NCBI GenBank assembly: GCA_021208565.1 | Contig: JAJOJN010000073.1 | Location: 1-37,166, forward strand | DNA from: Nitrincola sp. | Lineage (GTDB): Bacteria; Pseudomonadota; Gammaproteobacteria; Pseudomonadales; Balneatricaceae | Direction: 5' to 3' | Length of the DNA: 37,166 bases | Shown here: positions 1-10,629 of the stretch, one piece after another | Layout of the letters: every line of letters starts with the position of its first letter | How positions within the stretch are numbered: position 1 is the stretch's first letter | Position numbers and translations under genes: made by a program | Notes under the pieces: model-generated | What the model was told of the DNA's origin: nothing | Databases searched by the model: none | The model's input: only the letters and a program-made list of their open reading frames with translations

Positions 1-278
1 CCATCTCTCCTGGAAGGGTAACAAAGGGCGTTTTGTAGCTTGGTACGTTCTTGCACTGGAAAGTGTTGTAACAAGGGTGTTGTGATGATGTGTTCAATTT
101 GGCCTTGCTCGTCAAATTTTGTGATAAAGGCATCTCTAATAAAGAAGTCGACACGATTTGGGTCGTCAGGTGTACCTCGACTGACTTGAGAAGGCGTTCC
201 AAAAAAAGCCCAATAGATAGCTGCAGCCGCCAAAATGGCAAACCCTAAGGCTAGGCGAAGACGACCTGATCTAAACAT
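1..278 (-). CDS. lptC: LptC, LPS transport periplasmic/inner-membrane protein (partial, 3' end outside window)
   Basis: LptC is a bitopic inner-membrane protein that passes LPS from the LptBFG ATPase to periplasmic LptA. Only the N-terminal ~90 residues lie in the window. They show a basic start (MFRSGRLRL), one membrane segment at about residues 8-26, and the stretch FFIRDAFITKFDEQGQIEH, which fits the start of the LptC beta-jellyroll. The ATG shares one base with the kdsC stop (TAATG), so the genes are translationally coupled. Near the window edge the frame breaks: removing one base from the T4 run at 31-34 turns an atypical ending into TPFVTLPGEM, which fits the family. That makes it a probable one-base insertion. 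Identity rests on the position after kdsD-kdsC and the N-terminal architecture. Confidence 0.85.
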   Translation of the reverse strand, partial: MFRSGRLRLALGFAILAAAAIYWAFFGTPSQVSRGTPDDPNRVDFFIRDAFITKFDEQGQIEHIITTPLLQHFPVQERTKLQNALCYPSRRD

Positions 279-814
279 TAACGATAGGCCTCAAGTAAGG
301 CATTAAGTTTACCTTGTTCGAGTAGAATGAGTTCGCAGAGTTCGCGAGCAGCCCCTTCACCACCTTTTCGATGACTGCACCAGTCCGCTTCTTTGATCAC
401 TAAAGGGTGACCGTTGGGCACTGTGGCACCAAAAGCGACGGTTGTAATAGCTGATAAGTCAGGCAGATCATCACCCATGTAGGCGGTGGTGGCGGCACTT
501 TCACCACTTTCTTTCCAGATTTCCTCAAGCGCGATGAGTTTGTCTTCGCGGCCTTGAATTAACCAATTTATTCCCAGTGCTTTGGCTCTCATGCTCACTT
601 GAGAAGAGCTTCGACCGGTAATAATCGCTGTTTTGATACCTGCTTGGTGGAGAAGTTTGATGCCTAATCCATCCAAGGTGTTAAAAGATTTAATTTCTTG
701 TCCATCAGGAAGGAAGTTCAAGGAGCCGTTTGTTAATACGCCATCCACGTCGAAAACAACTAGGTGTATAGTCTGTAGACGCTGTTTCAGTGCATCACCT
801 AATGAATCTGTCAT
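278..814 (-). CDS. kdsC: 3-deoxy-D-manno-octulosonate 8-phosphate phosphatase KdsC
   Basis: KdsC is a cytoplasmic HAD-superfamily phosphatase that hydrolyses Kdo-8-phosphate to Kdo, one of the last steps before CMP-Kdo synthesis for LPS inner core. The 178-residue protein is a normal length for the family. HAD motif I is FDVDGVLT with D22 and D24, motif II is ITGRS with T66, K92 is a candidate motif III lysine, and motif IV is GDDLPD with D115/D116. There is no cap domain, as expected for this tetrameric type. It sits 2 bp after kdsD and overlaps lptC by one base, which is a compact Kdo/LPS operon. Intact here. Confidence 0.95.
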   Translation of the reverse strand: MTDSLGDALKQRLQTIHLVVFDVDGVLTNGSLNFLPDGQEIKSFNTLDGLGIKLLHQAGIKTAIITGRSSSQVSMRAKALGINWLIQGREDKLIALEEIWKESGESAATTAYMGDDLPDLSAITTVAFGATVPNGHPLVIKEADWCSHRKGGEGAARELCELILLEQGKLNALLEAYR

Positions 815-816
815 TT

Positions 817-1787
817 TTAAATTACTCCAGCCTTGAGAAGATCGTGCATATTGAGCGCACCTGCAAGCTTGCCTGCTTCATCGGTAATCAGTAATGCATT
901 AATTTTCCTTTCCTGCATGACCTTGAGTGCTTCAGCGGCTAAGGAGCCTAGTTTGATGGTGGTGCCTTTCGGTGTCATCACTTCGGCAATGACTGTATTC
1001 TTTAGATCGACTTCAAGATCTAAAGTTCTTCTTAGGTCACCATCAGTAAAAATGCCCAGTAGTTCATCATTCTCATTCACGACGGCCGTCATGCCAAGCG
1101 CTTCTGGGTGACTTCCATCAGTGCCTGATGAATAGGTGTGGTGATCGATACTTTAGGAATTTCCTCACCCGAATGCATGATGTCATCAACACGCAGTAGT
1201 AGTTGACGACCAAGGCTTCCACCAGGATGCGAAAACGCGAAGTCTTCAGGACTAAAGCCTCTAGCCTCTAGCAAAGCAATTGCTAATGCATCACCCATTA
1301 CGAGTTGAGCGGTAGTGCTAGAAGTAGGGGCTAGATTGTGCGGACAAGCTTCACGCTCAACAGGCAGATGCAGATTTACATCGGCACACTTAGACAGCGT
1401 TGACTCCGGATTTGATGTCATACTGATCAAAGGAGCCCCCATGCGTTTGATTAGCGGTAAAATGGTGACAACTTCGGCAGTTTCGCCAGAGTTAGAAAGT
1501 GCCAATACCACATCTTTACCAGTGAACATGCCTAGATCGCCATGGCTCGCTTCACCCGGGTGAACGAAAAAAGCGGGTGTGCCCGTGCTGGCAAGGGTGG
1601 CGGCAATCTTGTTGCCGATGTGTCCTGATTTTCCCATGCCGGTTACGATTACTCTACCTTCACATTGCAGCATTAGGTTGCAAGCTTCTGTGAACTGACC
1701 GTCAAGCTGGCCTTTTAAGGCAGTTAAGGTTGCCTGTTCGATTTCAATGGTGCGAAGGCCTGCAGCAAGGAAGTTAAAAGTTGTCAT
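817..1787 (-). CDS. kdsD: Arabinose-5-phosphate isomerase KdsD (frameshifted in this sequence)
   Basis: KdsD interconverts ribulose-5-phosphate and arabinose-5-phosphate, the first committed step to Kdo. The N-terminal SIS domain carries GMGKSGHIGNK and HPGEASHGDLGM, and two CBS repeats follow. The frame breaks inside the CBS region: the first part ends ...EVTQKRLA and the second begins MTAVVNENDELLG. Adding one C to the CC at 1094-1095 (plus-strand view) joins them as ...KRLG-MTAVV... and gives a 323-residue protein, close to the usual ~325. The gene is needed for LPS and lies in an intact operon, so a sequencing deletion is more likely than a pseudogene. No strong ribosome binding site was seen before the ATG at 1787. 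Confidence 0.92.
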
Positions 1788-1827
1788 CTTTTTTAAAGCT
1801 CGCCGTTACTGGAGTTTGATAAGGTAA

Positions 1828-1842
1828 GCTAAACAGTTTAGC
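1828..1842. repeat. Perfect 15-bp palindrome between kdsD and mlaF
   Basis: GCTAAAC-A-GTTTAGC, with 7-bp arms and a one-base centre, lies 41-55 bp upstream of the kdsD start in the 180-bp divergent kdsD/mlaF spacer. A second short inverted repeat, TCTCAA-TCCG-TTGAGA, follows at 1864-1879. Either could be an operator or simply chance. I do not recognise a regulator for them. The rest of the spacer shows nothing clear beyond the mlaF ribosome binding site. Confidence 0.35.
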
Positions 1843-1967
1843 GCAAAACAAACACTTTTCGTATCTCAATCCGTTGAGACATGATCGATTAAGTCTTTTG
1901 ATACGTTTAATAACGGACGCCGTAATGGTATATTTGCGAATCTTGTTTGAAGTTATAGGGTGTGAGG

Positions 1968-2822
1968 ATGGTTCAGGAAAAACCTACCGGTGAGGTTGCA
2001 GCTCTGCCTTTGGATGACATTATTGTTGAAATTAAAGGAATGACCTTTACTCGTGGTTCACGAAAAATATTCGATGATATCAGCCTGAAAATTCCACGTG
2101 GCAAAGTGACAGCCATCATGGGGCCTTCCGGCACGGGTAAGACAACTTTACTCAAGTTGATCGGTGGTCAATTGCGTCCTGACGCTGGACAGATCCTACT
2201 GGAAGGCCAAAACATACCGACGCTAAACCGCCGTGATCTATTCATTGTGCGTGAAAAGATGGGCATGCTTTTTCAAAGCGGCGCTTTGTTTACCGATATG
2301 AATGTGTTTGACAATGTTGCTTTTCCAATACGTGTGCATACGTCGATTCCCGAAGAGATGATACGTGACATAGTGCTCATGAAACTTCATGCTGTTGGGC
2401 TAAGAGGTGCTGTTGCGCTTATGCCTAGTGAACTATCTGGCGGTATGGCGAGAAGAGTAGCATTGGCAAGAGCGATCTCCTTAGATCCAGATATTGTCAT
2501 GTACGATGAACCTTTCACTGGGCAGGATCCGATTGCGATGGGGGTACTGGTTAATCTTATAAAAAGACTGAACCAAGCCTTAGGTCATACGTCTATTATA
2601 GTGTCTCATGATATTCAGGAAACACTGTCCATTGCTGATTATATCTATGTGCTTTCAAACGGTAAGGTGATTGCAGAAGGAACGCCTGATGTGCTGAAAA
2701 CGCAAGATTCTGAACAGGTTAGGCAGTTTGTTGATGGTCTTCCTGATGGTCCGGTGCCTTTCCACTATCCAGCCCCTGAGCTGATGGATGAGTTGATGGC
2801 TGGAGGTGTTTTTAAGTGTTAA
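1968..2822 (+). CDS. mlaF: MlaF, ATPase of the Mla phospholipid transporter
   Basis: MlaF is the cytoplasmic ABC ATPase of MlaFEDB, which moves phospholipids between the outer and inner membranes to keep the outer leaflet asymmetric. Numbering from the ATG at 1968 (284 residues), the Walker A is GPSGTGKT at 52-59, the Q-loop glutamine is Q103, the signature is LSGGM at 156-160, Walker B is IVMYDE at 176-181 and the switch histidine is H214 in SHD. I chose ATG 1968 over the in-frame GTG at 1962 because AGGG at 1957-1960 is correctly spaced for it. It opens the mlaFEDCB operon and overlaps mlaE by 7 bp. Confidence 0.95.
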   Translation: MVQEKPTGEVAALPLDDIIVEIKGMTFTRGSRKIFDDISLKIPRGKVTAIMGPSGTGKTTLLKLIGGQLRPDAGQILLEGQNIPTLNRRDLFIVREKMGMLFQSGALFTDMNVFDNVAFPIRVHTSIPEEMIRDIVLMKLHAVGLRGAVALMPSELSGGMARRVALARAISLDPDIVMYDEPFTGQDPIAMGVLVNLIKRLNQALGHTSIIVSHDIQETLSIADYIYVLSNGKVIAEGTPDVLKTQDSEQVRQFVDGLPDGPVPFHYPAPELMDELMAGGVFKC

Positions 2823-3601
2823 TCGATAAGATACAACGGTTAGGGCACAGAACGCTGTCTCGCTGTGCGGCCTTTGGGCGCTCTGGGCAGATTTTGGTCC
2901 AATCGATAGTGGCGCGACCCGCACCGCTAATGATGCTGCCTTTATTAGTCAAGCAGATATATTTTGTTGGGGTGCTGTCCTTAGTCATCATAGTGGTCTC
3001 TGGTGCTTTTATTGGCATGGTATTGGGACTACAAGGATATACTATTCTTGTTGACTATGGTTCCGAACAGGCGGTTGGTCAGATGGTGGCGTTGAGTCTC
3101 TTGAGAGAGCTAGCGCCAGTGGTGACCGCATTACTTTTTGCTGGTCGAGCAGGTTCTGCGTTGACGGCAGAAATTGGTTTAATGAAAGCAACAGAGCAGT
3201 TAGCTAGCTTAGAGATGATTGGGGTAGATCCCTATCGTCGTATTATCGCCCCTAGGCTATACGCAGGCTTCATCTGTATGCCTCTTTTGTCGATGATCTT
3301 TGCGGTTGTCGGTATTTGGGGTGCTGCTTTAGTGGCTGTTGACTGGTTAGGTATTCACAGTGGTGCTTATTGGGCCAATATGCAGCAGGCCGTTGATTTT
3401 AGAGGTGATGTAATCAATGGCTTGATTAAAGCAGTGGTGTTTGGTTTTGTGGTGACTTGGATCGCTGTCTACCAAGGCTATGATTGTGTGCCTACATCTG
3501 AAGGTATCAGTCAAGCAACGACTCGAACCGTTGTTTACGCGTCACTCGCTGTATTGGGATTTGACTTTGTGCTTACCGCTTTGATGTTTGGAGATTTTTA
3601 A
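2816..3601 (+). CDS. mlaE: MlaE, permease of the Mla phospholipid transporter
   Basis: MlaE is the inner-membrane permease of the MlaFEDB complex. The 261-residue protein shows several hydrophobic segments after an amphipathic N-terminus. Family-typical stretches include [31 protein letters not shown] and [16 protein letters not shown]. Translation starts at GTG 2816 inside the end of mlaF, so the two are coupled. mlaD follows one base after its stop. Confidence 0.95.
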   Translation: MLIDKIQRLGHRTLSRCAAFGRSGQILVQSIVARPAPLMMLPLLVKQIYFVGVLSLVIIVVSGAFIGMVLGLQGYTILVDYGSEQAVGQMVALSLLRELAPVVTALLFAGRAGSALTAEIGLMKATEQLASLEMIGVDPYRRIIAPRLYAGFICMPLLSMIFAVVGIWGAALVAVDWLGIHSGAYWANMQQAVDFRGDVINGLIKAVVFGFVVTWIAVYQGYDCVPTSEGISQATTRTVVYASLAVLGFDFVLTALMFGDF

Positions 3602-3602
3602 T

Positions 3603-4061
3603 ATGCGTATCCGTACCGTTGAAATCAGCGTCGGTCTATTTATGTTAGTCGGGTTTGCTGCATTAATTGTGTTAGCACTCAATGTTAGTGGTTTAAACCT
3701 TACACCTAGGGCAGGTGGCTATACCCTTTATGCAAACTTCGAAAACATTGGTGGTTTAACACCTCGTGCAAGAGTCTCGATGTCAGGAGTTCAAATTGGT
3801 GAAGTCAGAGCGATACGTCTTGATCCACAACTCTTAGTCGCAGAGGTGGAGATGAATATCTTCGCCGATGTGGATTTTATTAGTACAGACAGTTCAGCGA
3901 TGATTTTGACATCTGGACTTTTAGGGCAGCAATACATCGGTATTATCCCGGGCGGTGATCTGGATGTCTTAGGTGATGGCGACTTTATTTTCAATACCCA
4001 ATCAGCTCTTGTACTTGAGGACTTGGTGGGTAAATTTCTCATGAATCAGGTGAGTGAGTAA
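3603..4061 (+). CDS. mlaD: MlaD, MCE-domain substrate-binding subunit of Mla
   Basis: MlaD is the MCE protein that forms a hexameric ring on the periplasmic face of MlaE and carries lipid. The 152-residue product starts at ATG 3603. The choice rests on the GGAG at 3590-3593 with 9-base spacing; an upstream TTG at 3588 is less likely. One membrane segment lies at about residues 8-30. The MCE domain follows, with YANFENIGGLTPRARVSMSG near its start and TSGLLGQQYIGI near its end. The length is standard for the family. The stop at 4061 is six bases from mlaC. Confidence 0.95.
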   Translation: MRIRTVEISVGLFMLVGFAALIVLALNVSGLNLTPRAGGYTLYANFENIGGLTPRARVSMSGVQIGEVRAIRLDPQLLVAEVEMNIFADVDFISTDSSAMILTSGLLGQQYIGIIPGGDLDVLGDGDFIFNTQSALVLEDLVGKFLMNQVSE

Positions 4062-4067
4062 GCACGA

Positions 4068-4721
4068 ATGACAAAATTGTACAGAGCAAGTTGGATTTTT
4101 ATAGTAACGCTGTTATTGAGCGCCAAGGCTTTCGCAAGTGATCCTAACTGGGAAGCAGCGAGAGACGTTGTGGCTGAAACAACGGAGAGTATTATTGAAT
4201 TGATGCAAGATCGCACTCTCCTTCGAGATGAAAATCGCACAGAGTTGCAATCCAGAATAGAAACCATCGTGACACCAGTGATTGATTTTCATGGATTTGG
4301 GCGTGGTGTGATGGGACGGTTTGCTCGCACGGCCACAGAGGCAGAGCTGGATCGTTTTGCAGATATTTTAAAAACAACCTTGATCAGAACCTACTCCTTG
4401 GCAGTCAGTGAATTTGCTGTTCGTGAATACTCGATTACGCCACCTAGAGCGCCTAGCCCGCAACCAGATATGCAAGTGGTAAACGTACAACTGACCTCAA
4501 CAGCTGGTCGAACATATAATATTCTCTATTATATGCGAAATATCGATGGTAATTGGATGCTGGTTAACGTTGCCGTTGAAGGTATCAATCTGCGCTTAAC
4601 TTTCCAAAATCAGTTTGCTGATATGTTTCAGCGTGCAAGAAGTGTCTCAGCTGTTATCGATGGATGGGAAGAGCGGGTCGCTCGTACGATTGCTGAGGTT
4701 GTGGAAGATGTCGAAGGTTGA
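4068..4721 (+). CDS. mlaC: MlaC, periplasmic phospholipid shuttle
   Basis: MlaC is the soluble periplasmic lipid carrier that shuttles between the MlaA-OmpC complex and MlaFEDB. The 217-residue protein has a clear signal peptide (hydrophobic IFIVTLLLSAKAFA, probable cleavage after AFA). It ends in a TolQ-Ttg2D-type domain with VNVAVEGINLRLTFQNQF near the C-terminus. The last 14 bp overlap mlaB. The Shine-Dalgarno before ATG 4068 is weak, suggesting coupling to mlaD. Confidence 0.93.
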   Translation: MTKLYRASWIFIVTLLLSAKAFASDPNWEAARDVVAETTESIIELMQDRTLLRDENRTELQSRIETIVTPVIDFHGFGRGVMGRFARTATEAELDRFADILKTTLIRTYSLAVSEFAVREYSITPPRAPSPQPDMQVVNVQLTSTAGRTYNILYYMRNIDGNWMLVNVAVEGINLRLTFQNQFADMFQRARSVSAVIDGWEERVARTIAEVVEDVEG

Positions 4722-5010
4722 TAATTCAATCGTTGAAATAGCGATTGAAGGTGATCTGCTATTTTCAACGGTTGTAGCTAAACAAGAAGCCATTCTTAAT
4801 CAATTAAGAAGCCTATCTGGCACCTGTCGTTTAGATTTTTCCAAAGTAGGCCGAGTGGATAGTTCTGCGCTATCACTCTGGCTTTGCTTTAAGCGATATG
4901 CAGAGTCTCGTTCAATTAATCTTGAAGTTGTTAATCTGCCAGACGATATGCTTTCGATTGCTAAGCTTGTTGGTATTGATGAGCAACTTAGCCAGGTTTC
5001 TATTCACTAG
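4708..5010 (+). CDS. mlaB: MlaB, STAS-domain subunit of Mla
   Basis: MlaB is a small cytoplasmic STAS protein that binds MlaF and supports assembly and activity of the ATPase. The 100-residue frame starts MSKVDNSIVEIAIEG at ATG 4708, inside mlaC, with GAGG at 4695-4698 as the ribosome binding site. The STAS core has LDFSKVGRVDSSALSLWL, with the conserved D-S-(S/A) turn. It is the last gene of the mla operon, followed 10 bp later by a terminator hairpin. Upstream in-frame codons exist but would lie deep in mlaC without a binding site. Confidence 0.9.
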   Translation: MSKVDNSIVEIAIEGDLLFSTVVAKQEAILNQLRSLSGTCRLDFSKVGRVDSSALSLWLCFKRYAESRSINLEVVNLPDDMLSIAKLVGIDEQLSQVSIH

Positions 5011-5020
5011 GTCTCAAATC

Positions 5021-5058
5021 AAAGGTTATTGAGTTATTTCCCTCAATGACCTTTTTTT
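5021..5058 (+). terminator. Rho-independent terminator after mlaB
   Basis: AAAGGTTATTGAG at 5021-5033 pairs with CTCAATGACCTTT at 5042-5054 (13 bp, one G-U), with an 8-base loop. The second arm runs into a T tract to 5058. It closes mlaFEDCB and separates it from ibaG-murA. Confidence 0.9.
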
Positions 5059-5106
5059 GCGTTAAGATAGTCCCCCAAAAAATGACTCGAACCTTTCGGA
5101 GTGCCT

Positions 5107-5346
5107 ATGCAAGCTGAAGAAGTAAAACGTATCGTTGAAAGCCAAATCGCGGGTAGTCAAGTCGTGACTGCAGGTGAAGGTTGTAATTTTGAAATTACCG
5201 TCATCAGCGAAGTGTTTACTGGGCTTTCTCCTGTCAAAAAACAGCAGATGGTTTATGGGTGTCTGAATGAGCAGATTTCCAGTGGTGCAATTCATGCGCT
5301 GACGATAAAAACCTACACCCCTGAGCAATGGGCTGCGCTGAACTGA
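5107..5346 (+). CDS. ibaG: IbaG, BolA-family protein
   Basis: BolA-like proteins pair with monothiol glutaredoxins to handle [2Fe-2S] clusters. IbaG is the acid-stress member that commonly lies just before murA. The 79-residue protein has FTGLSPVKKQQMVYGCL and ends with the conserved GAIHALTIKTYTPEQW, where the histidine is the usual cluster ligand. ATG 5107 is preferred over GTG 5101 because GGAG at 5098-5101 would overlap the latter. The gene lies 22 bp before murA and probably shares its transcript. Confidence 0.92.
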   Translation: MQAEEVKRIVESQIAGSQVVTAGEGCNFEITVISEVFTGLSPVKKQQMVYGCLNEQISSGAIHALTIKTYTPEQWAALN

Positions 5347-5368
5347 TTTCACCCCAATGGACAATTAA

Positions 5369-7290
<1,922 letters not shown>

Positions 7291-7291
7291 A

Positions 7292-8603
7292 ATGACCCTA
7301 GAAATTACCAGACTGGTTGCAGGGCAAGCTGATTTTGACTCAAGATTGGATGCATTGCTTGCTTGGGAAAGTGTATCGGATAAACAGGTCAATCAAATCG
7401 TTGATGATGTGATTGCCAATGTCCGAGCTCGCGGTGATGAAGCCTTGGTGGAATACACTAATCGTTTTGATCGTATGCAAGCGGTCTCGATGACTGAGTT
7501 GGAAATGAATCAGTCTCGGTTACATCAAGCCTTGGAGAACCTTCCTGAAGATCAGCGTATCGCTTTAGAAGTCGCGGCGCAGCGTATTGCTGACTACCAC
7601 CAGCGTCAAAAAAAGTGAGTCTTGGCGCTACACTGAAGCAGACGGTACTGTGTTGGGTCAGCAAGTAACACCGATGGATCGTGTGGGTATTTATGTGCCG
7701 GGTGGAAAGGCAGCTTATCCTTCGTCTGTATTGATGAATGCGATTCCGGCAAAGGTGGCAGGTGTTAAAGAGATCATCATGGTGGTTCCCACTCCCGATG
7801 GAGTGGTCAACGAATTGGTACTTGCGGCAGCAGCGCTTTCTGGCGTCAATCGAGTCTTTACTTTGGGTGGTGCTCAGGCGGTTGCTGCACTGGCTTATGG
7901 TACCGAAACGGTTCCGCGTGTTGATAAAATTGTAGGGCCTGGAAATATTTTTGTGGCCACAGCTAAGCGAGCAGTGTTCGGTGCAGTCGGCATCGATATG
8001 ATTGCTGGTCCTTCTGAAATCCTTGTGATCTGCGATGGACAAACCGATCCAGATTGGATCGCGATGGATCTTTTTTCTCAAGCAGAACATGATGAAGATG
8101 CACAGTCCATACTCATTTGTCCTGATGCAGATTATATCGATCAAGTTGAAGCCAGTATTGAAAAACTGTTACCGACTATGGAGCGTGCGGAGATAATTCG
8201 TACCTCTCTGAAAAACAGAGCGATCTTAATTAAAGTTGCTGATTTACAGGAAGCGGCTGAATTAAGTAACCGTATTGCACCTGAGCATCTGGAGTTGTCA
8301 GTTGAGGATCCAGAAAGTTTATTGCCACTGATACGTCATGCTGGCGCTATCTTTATGGGGCGTTATACAGCTGAGTCCTTGGGGGATTATTGTGCGGGTC
8401 CAAATCACGTATTGCCCACCTCCGGAACAGCACGTTTCTCATCACCTTTAGGTGTGTACGACTTTCAGAAACGCTCATCGATCATTATGTTCTCTGCAGA
8501 GGGAGCATCAGAGATGGGTAAAGTCGCTTCTGTATTGGCACGGGGTGAAAGCTTAACGGCTCACGCGCGTTCAGCAGAATATCGAATTATTTCTGATAAG
8601 TGA
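7292..8603 (+). CDS. hisD: Histidinol dehydrogenase HisD (frameshifted in this sequence)
   Basis: HisD oxidises histidinol to histidine in two NAD-dependent steps, using a bound zinc ion. The frame breaks at the A7 run at 7608-7614. With six A's the reading becomes [16 protein letters not shown], giving a continuous 436-residue protein, normal for HisD. Recognisable parts are [15 protein letters not shown], the loop [23 protein letters not shown] with its zinc-region Gln and His, and [20 protein letters not shown] 7292 sits one base after hisG. The required shift is +1, so the classic -1 slip on A-AAA-AAG would not restore it. A homopolymer sequencing error is the simplest reading. Confidence 0.94.
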
Positions 8604-8616
8604 GTATGGATTATTT

Positions 8617-8643
8617 AGCCTGCACGACATTAACGTGCAGGCT
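8617..8643. terminator. Perfect 10-bp hairpin between convergent hisD and degS
   Basis: AGCCTGCACG at 8617-8626 and CGTGCAGGCT at 8634-8643 form a perfect stem with a 7-base loop. The degS stop codon (8630-8632) lies in the loop. There is no good T tract on either side, so terminator function is inferred from position between convergent genes. Confidence 0.6.
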
Positions 8644-9784
8644 GAGCTCTTTCTGACATCTGCGCAACAATTGAAAACTTTCGTTCATTACGAAGTATTT
8701 CAAACCTGACGGAATCACCAGGTTTAGTGCGTGCGATACGTCTCATCAGATCACGTCCTGTTGTAATCGAATTGCCTTCCATTGCTAATAAGATGTCACC
8801 TGGCTGTAGACCCGCGGTATGAGCAGGTCCATTCCGTACAACGCCTGAAATAATCACGCCGGTACTTGATTCCAAATTAAAGGATTCAGCCAGTTGTGGT
8901 GTTAATTCTTGTACCTCAATACCTAACCAGCCTCGGATAACTCGTCCATGCTCGATTAAGTCCTGCATGACCTGGCGAGCAGTAATGGCGGGAATTGCAA
9001 ATCCAATACCGTGAGAACCACCCGATTGTGAAAAAATTGCTGTGTTAATTCCTACGAGATGACCTTGAGGGTCTATGAGGGCTCCTCCGGAATTACCAGG
9101 ATTAATCGCTGCATCGGTTTGGATAAAGCTTTCATAGGTACTTAAGCCTATGCTATTGCGGCCTGTTGCACTGACTATTCCTTGTGTGACTGTTTGTCCT
9201 ACGCCAAATGGATTGCCGATGGCTAGCACAATATCTCCCACTCTGAGTGAGTCTGTCGTATTTAAGATAATACTGGGAAGATTGGGTAAATCGATTTTGA
9301 GCAGTGCGAGATCTGTTTCAGGATCACTGCCGATCACTTGAGCCAGAGACTCGCGGCCATCCTGAAGCGATACGACGACACTGTCAGCTCCAGAAATAAC
9401 GTGGTTATTGGTGACGACATAACCCTGCGGACTGAGGATAACCCCAGAGCCTAAGCTGGACTGGATTCGTTCCTGTTGGGGCAATCGCTCAATGTTAAAG
9501 AACTGTTGGAATAAGGGATCGTTCAGTAAAGGGTTGGCAGGTTGTCGAACCAATGTCTGTGTATAAATATTGACCACAGCAGGAGAGGCTTTATCGACCG
9601 CATCCGCAAATGAAAGACGAGTCGGTAAACGTCTCTCTTCTGGTTGACCGTTGCTTTGAGCTTCAACAATCTCCACCCTTGGCGCCATCAGAGAATCCTC
9701 TCCTTTATAGAAGATCTGAATAAGCAATAAAGCTGCTAAGATGCCAGTGGTAACAGGCCAAGAAAGGAGTTTGAATTTACCCAT
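8630..9784 (-). CDS. degS: DegS/AlgW-type periplasmic serine protease
   Basis: This is a membrane-anchored HtrA protease of the DegS/AlgW class, which senses misfolded outer-membrane proteins through its PDZ domain and starts cleavage of the anti-sigma-E factor. The 384-residue protein has one N-terminal membrane segment at about residues 10-25 with no signal cleavage site. The trypsin-like domain has catalytic H128 (TNNHVI), D158 (DPETDLALLK) and S232 (NPGNSGGAL). A single PDZ domain fills about residues 280-380. One PDZ rather than two, plus the anchor, favours DegS/AlgW over DegP/DegQ. Its place after hisD matches algW in Pseudomonas. Confidence 0.92.
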   Translation of the reverse strand: MGKFKLLSWPVTTGILAALLLIQIFYKGEDSLMAPRVEIVEAQSNGQPEERRLPTRLSFADAVDKASPAVVNIYTQTLVRQPANPLLNDPLFQQFFNIERLPQQERIQSSLGSGVILSPQGYVVTNNHVISGADSVVVSLQDGRESLAQVIGSDPETDLALLKIDLPNLPSIILNTTDSLRVGDIVLAIGNPFGVGQTVTQGIVSATGRNSIGLSTYESFIQTDAAINPGNSGGALIDPQGHLVGINTAIFSQSGGSHGIGFAIPAITARQVMQDLIEHGRVIRGWLGIEVQELTPQLAESFNLESSTGVIISGVVRNGPAHTAGLQPGDILLAMEGNSITTGRDLMRRIARTKPGDSVRFEILRNERKFSIVAQMSERAQPAR

Positions 9785-9849
9785 AAAACCGTTTCGTTTA
9801 AAGTGATCGCATATTATACGACTCTCGAAGCAGGATTGGAAAATTTACG

Positions 9850-10620
9850 ATGAATTACAACAGTGTTGAGCTTGATGAATTGGTTGAATATTGTGATGAC
9901 TTGTTAAAGGCATCGCAATTCAACGATTATTGTCCAAATGGATTACAGGTTCAGGGGCGTTCGCAAATTCAGAAGATCGTTTCAGGTGTTACCGCATGCC
10001 AAGCTCTTCTTGATGAGGCGGCCAACTGGGGAGCTGACTTAGTGCTAGTCCACCATGGTTATTTCTGGAAGGGAGAATCTTCTACTATTACGGGTATTAA
10101 GTATCGTCGAATTAAAACCTTAATGATGAATGAGATGAGCTTGCTGGCTTATCATTTGCCTTTAGATGCTCACCCTGTGTTAGGTAATAATGCTCGTTTA
10201 GCTGTCAAGTTGGGTCTTGAAATCGAAGATACTTTAGAGCCAGGCAAGCTAAATGCTATCGGTAATATTGGGCGTTTATCTGAGCCTTGCTCATTGAAAA
10301 TTTTTGCTCAACGCGTGCAGCAACATTTAGATCGTGAACCACAGGTGATTTCGGGTGGTGCACACAAAGTGAATAAAGTGGCTTGGTGCACAGGTGCTGC
10401 AGAGCGCTATATTGAGAAAGCGATTGAGTTGGGTGCTGATACCTATATTAGCGGAGAGATTTCTGAACCCGTCGTGCATATCGCACGCGAAGCAGGGATT
10501 CACTATATTGGAGCGGGACATCACGCGACAGAGCGTTACGGAGTCCAAGCCCTTGGTGAGCACTTAGGTCGCCATTTTGGGCTTGAACACCGCTTTATCG
10601 AGATAGCTAATCCTGTTTAG
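9850..10620 (+). CDS. Nif3-like dinuclear metal centre protein (YbgI/YqfO family)
   Basis: A 256-residue member of the NIF3/DUF34 family, toroidal hexamers with a two-metal site whose reaction is not settled. It is often named GTP cyclohydrolase I type 2 in databases. The sequence shows CPNGLQVQG, the metal ligands in LVHHGYFW, HLPLDAHPVLGNNARLA and the C-terminal GAGHHATERYG. It begins 65 bp from the divergent degS start, the same neighbourhood as in Pseudomonas. It converges on yhcB with only 9 bp between the two stops. Confidence 0.88.
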   Translation: MNYNSVELDELVEYCDDLLKASQFNDYCPNGLQVQGRSQIQKIVSGVTACQALLDEAANWGADLVLVHHGYFWKGESSTITGIKYRRIKTLMMNEMSLLAYHLPLDAHPVLGNNARLAVKLGLEIEDTLEPGKLNAIGNIGRLSEPCSLKIFAQRVQQHLDREPQVISGGAHKVNKVAWCTGAAERYIEKAIELGADTYISGEISEPVVHIAREAGIHYIGAGHHATERYGVQALGEHLGRHFGLEHRFIEIANPV

Positions 10621-10629
10621 GGAGTCGAA

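Noticed and set aside
7600-7620. Programmed ribosomal frameshifting at the A7 in hisD (A-AAA-AAG-like slippery site).
   Set aside because: The downstream frame needs +1, while the classic A-AAA-AAG slip is -1. The same kind of error recurs in many unrelated genes, so sequence error explains it better.
7458-8144. 228-codon minus-strand frame opposite hisD.
   Set aside because: His/Cys/Arg-rich composition typical of an antisense shadow, and it spans the hisD coding sequence.
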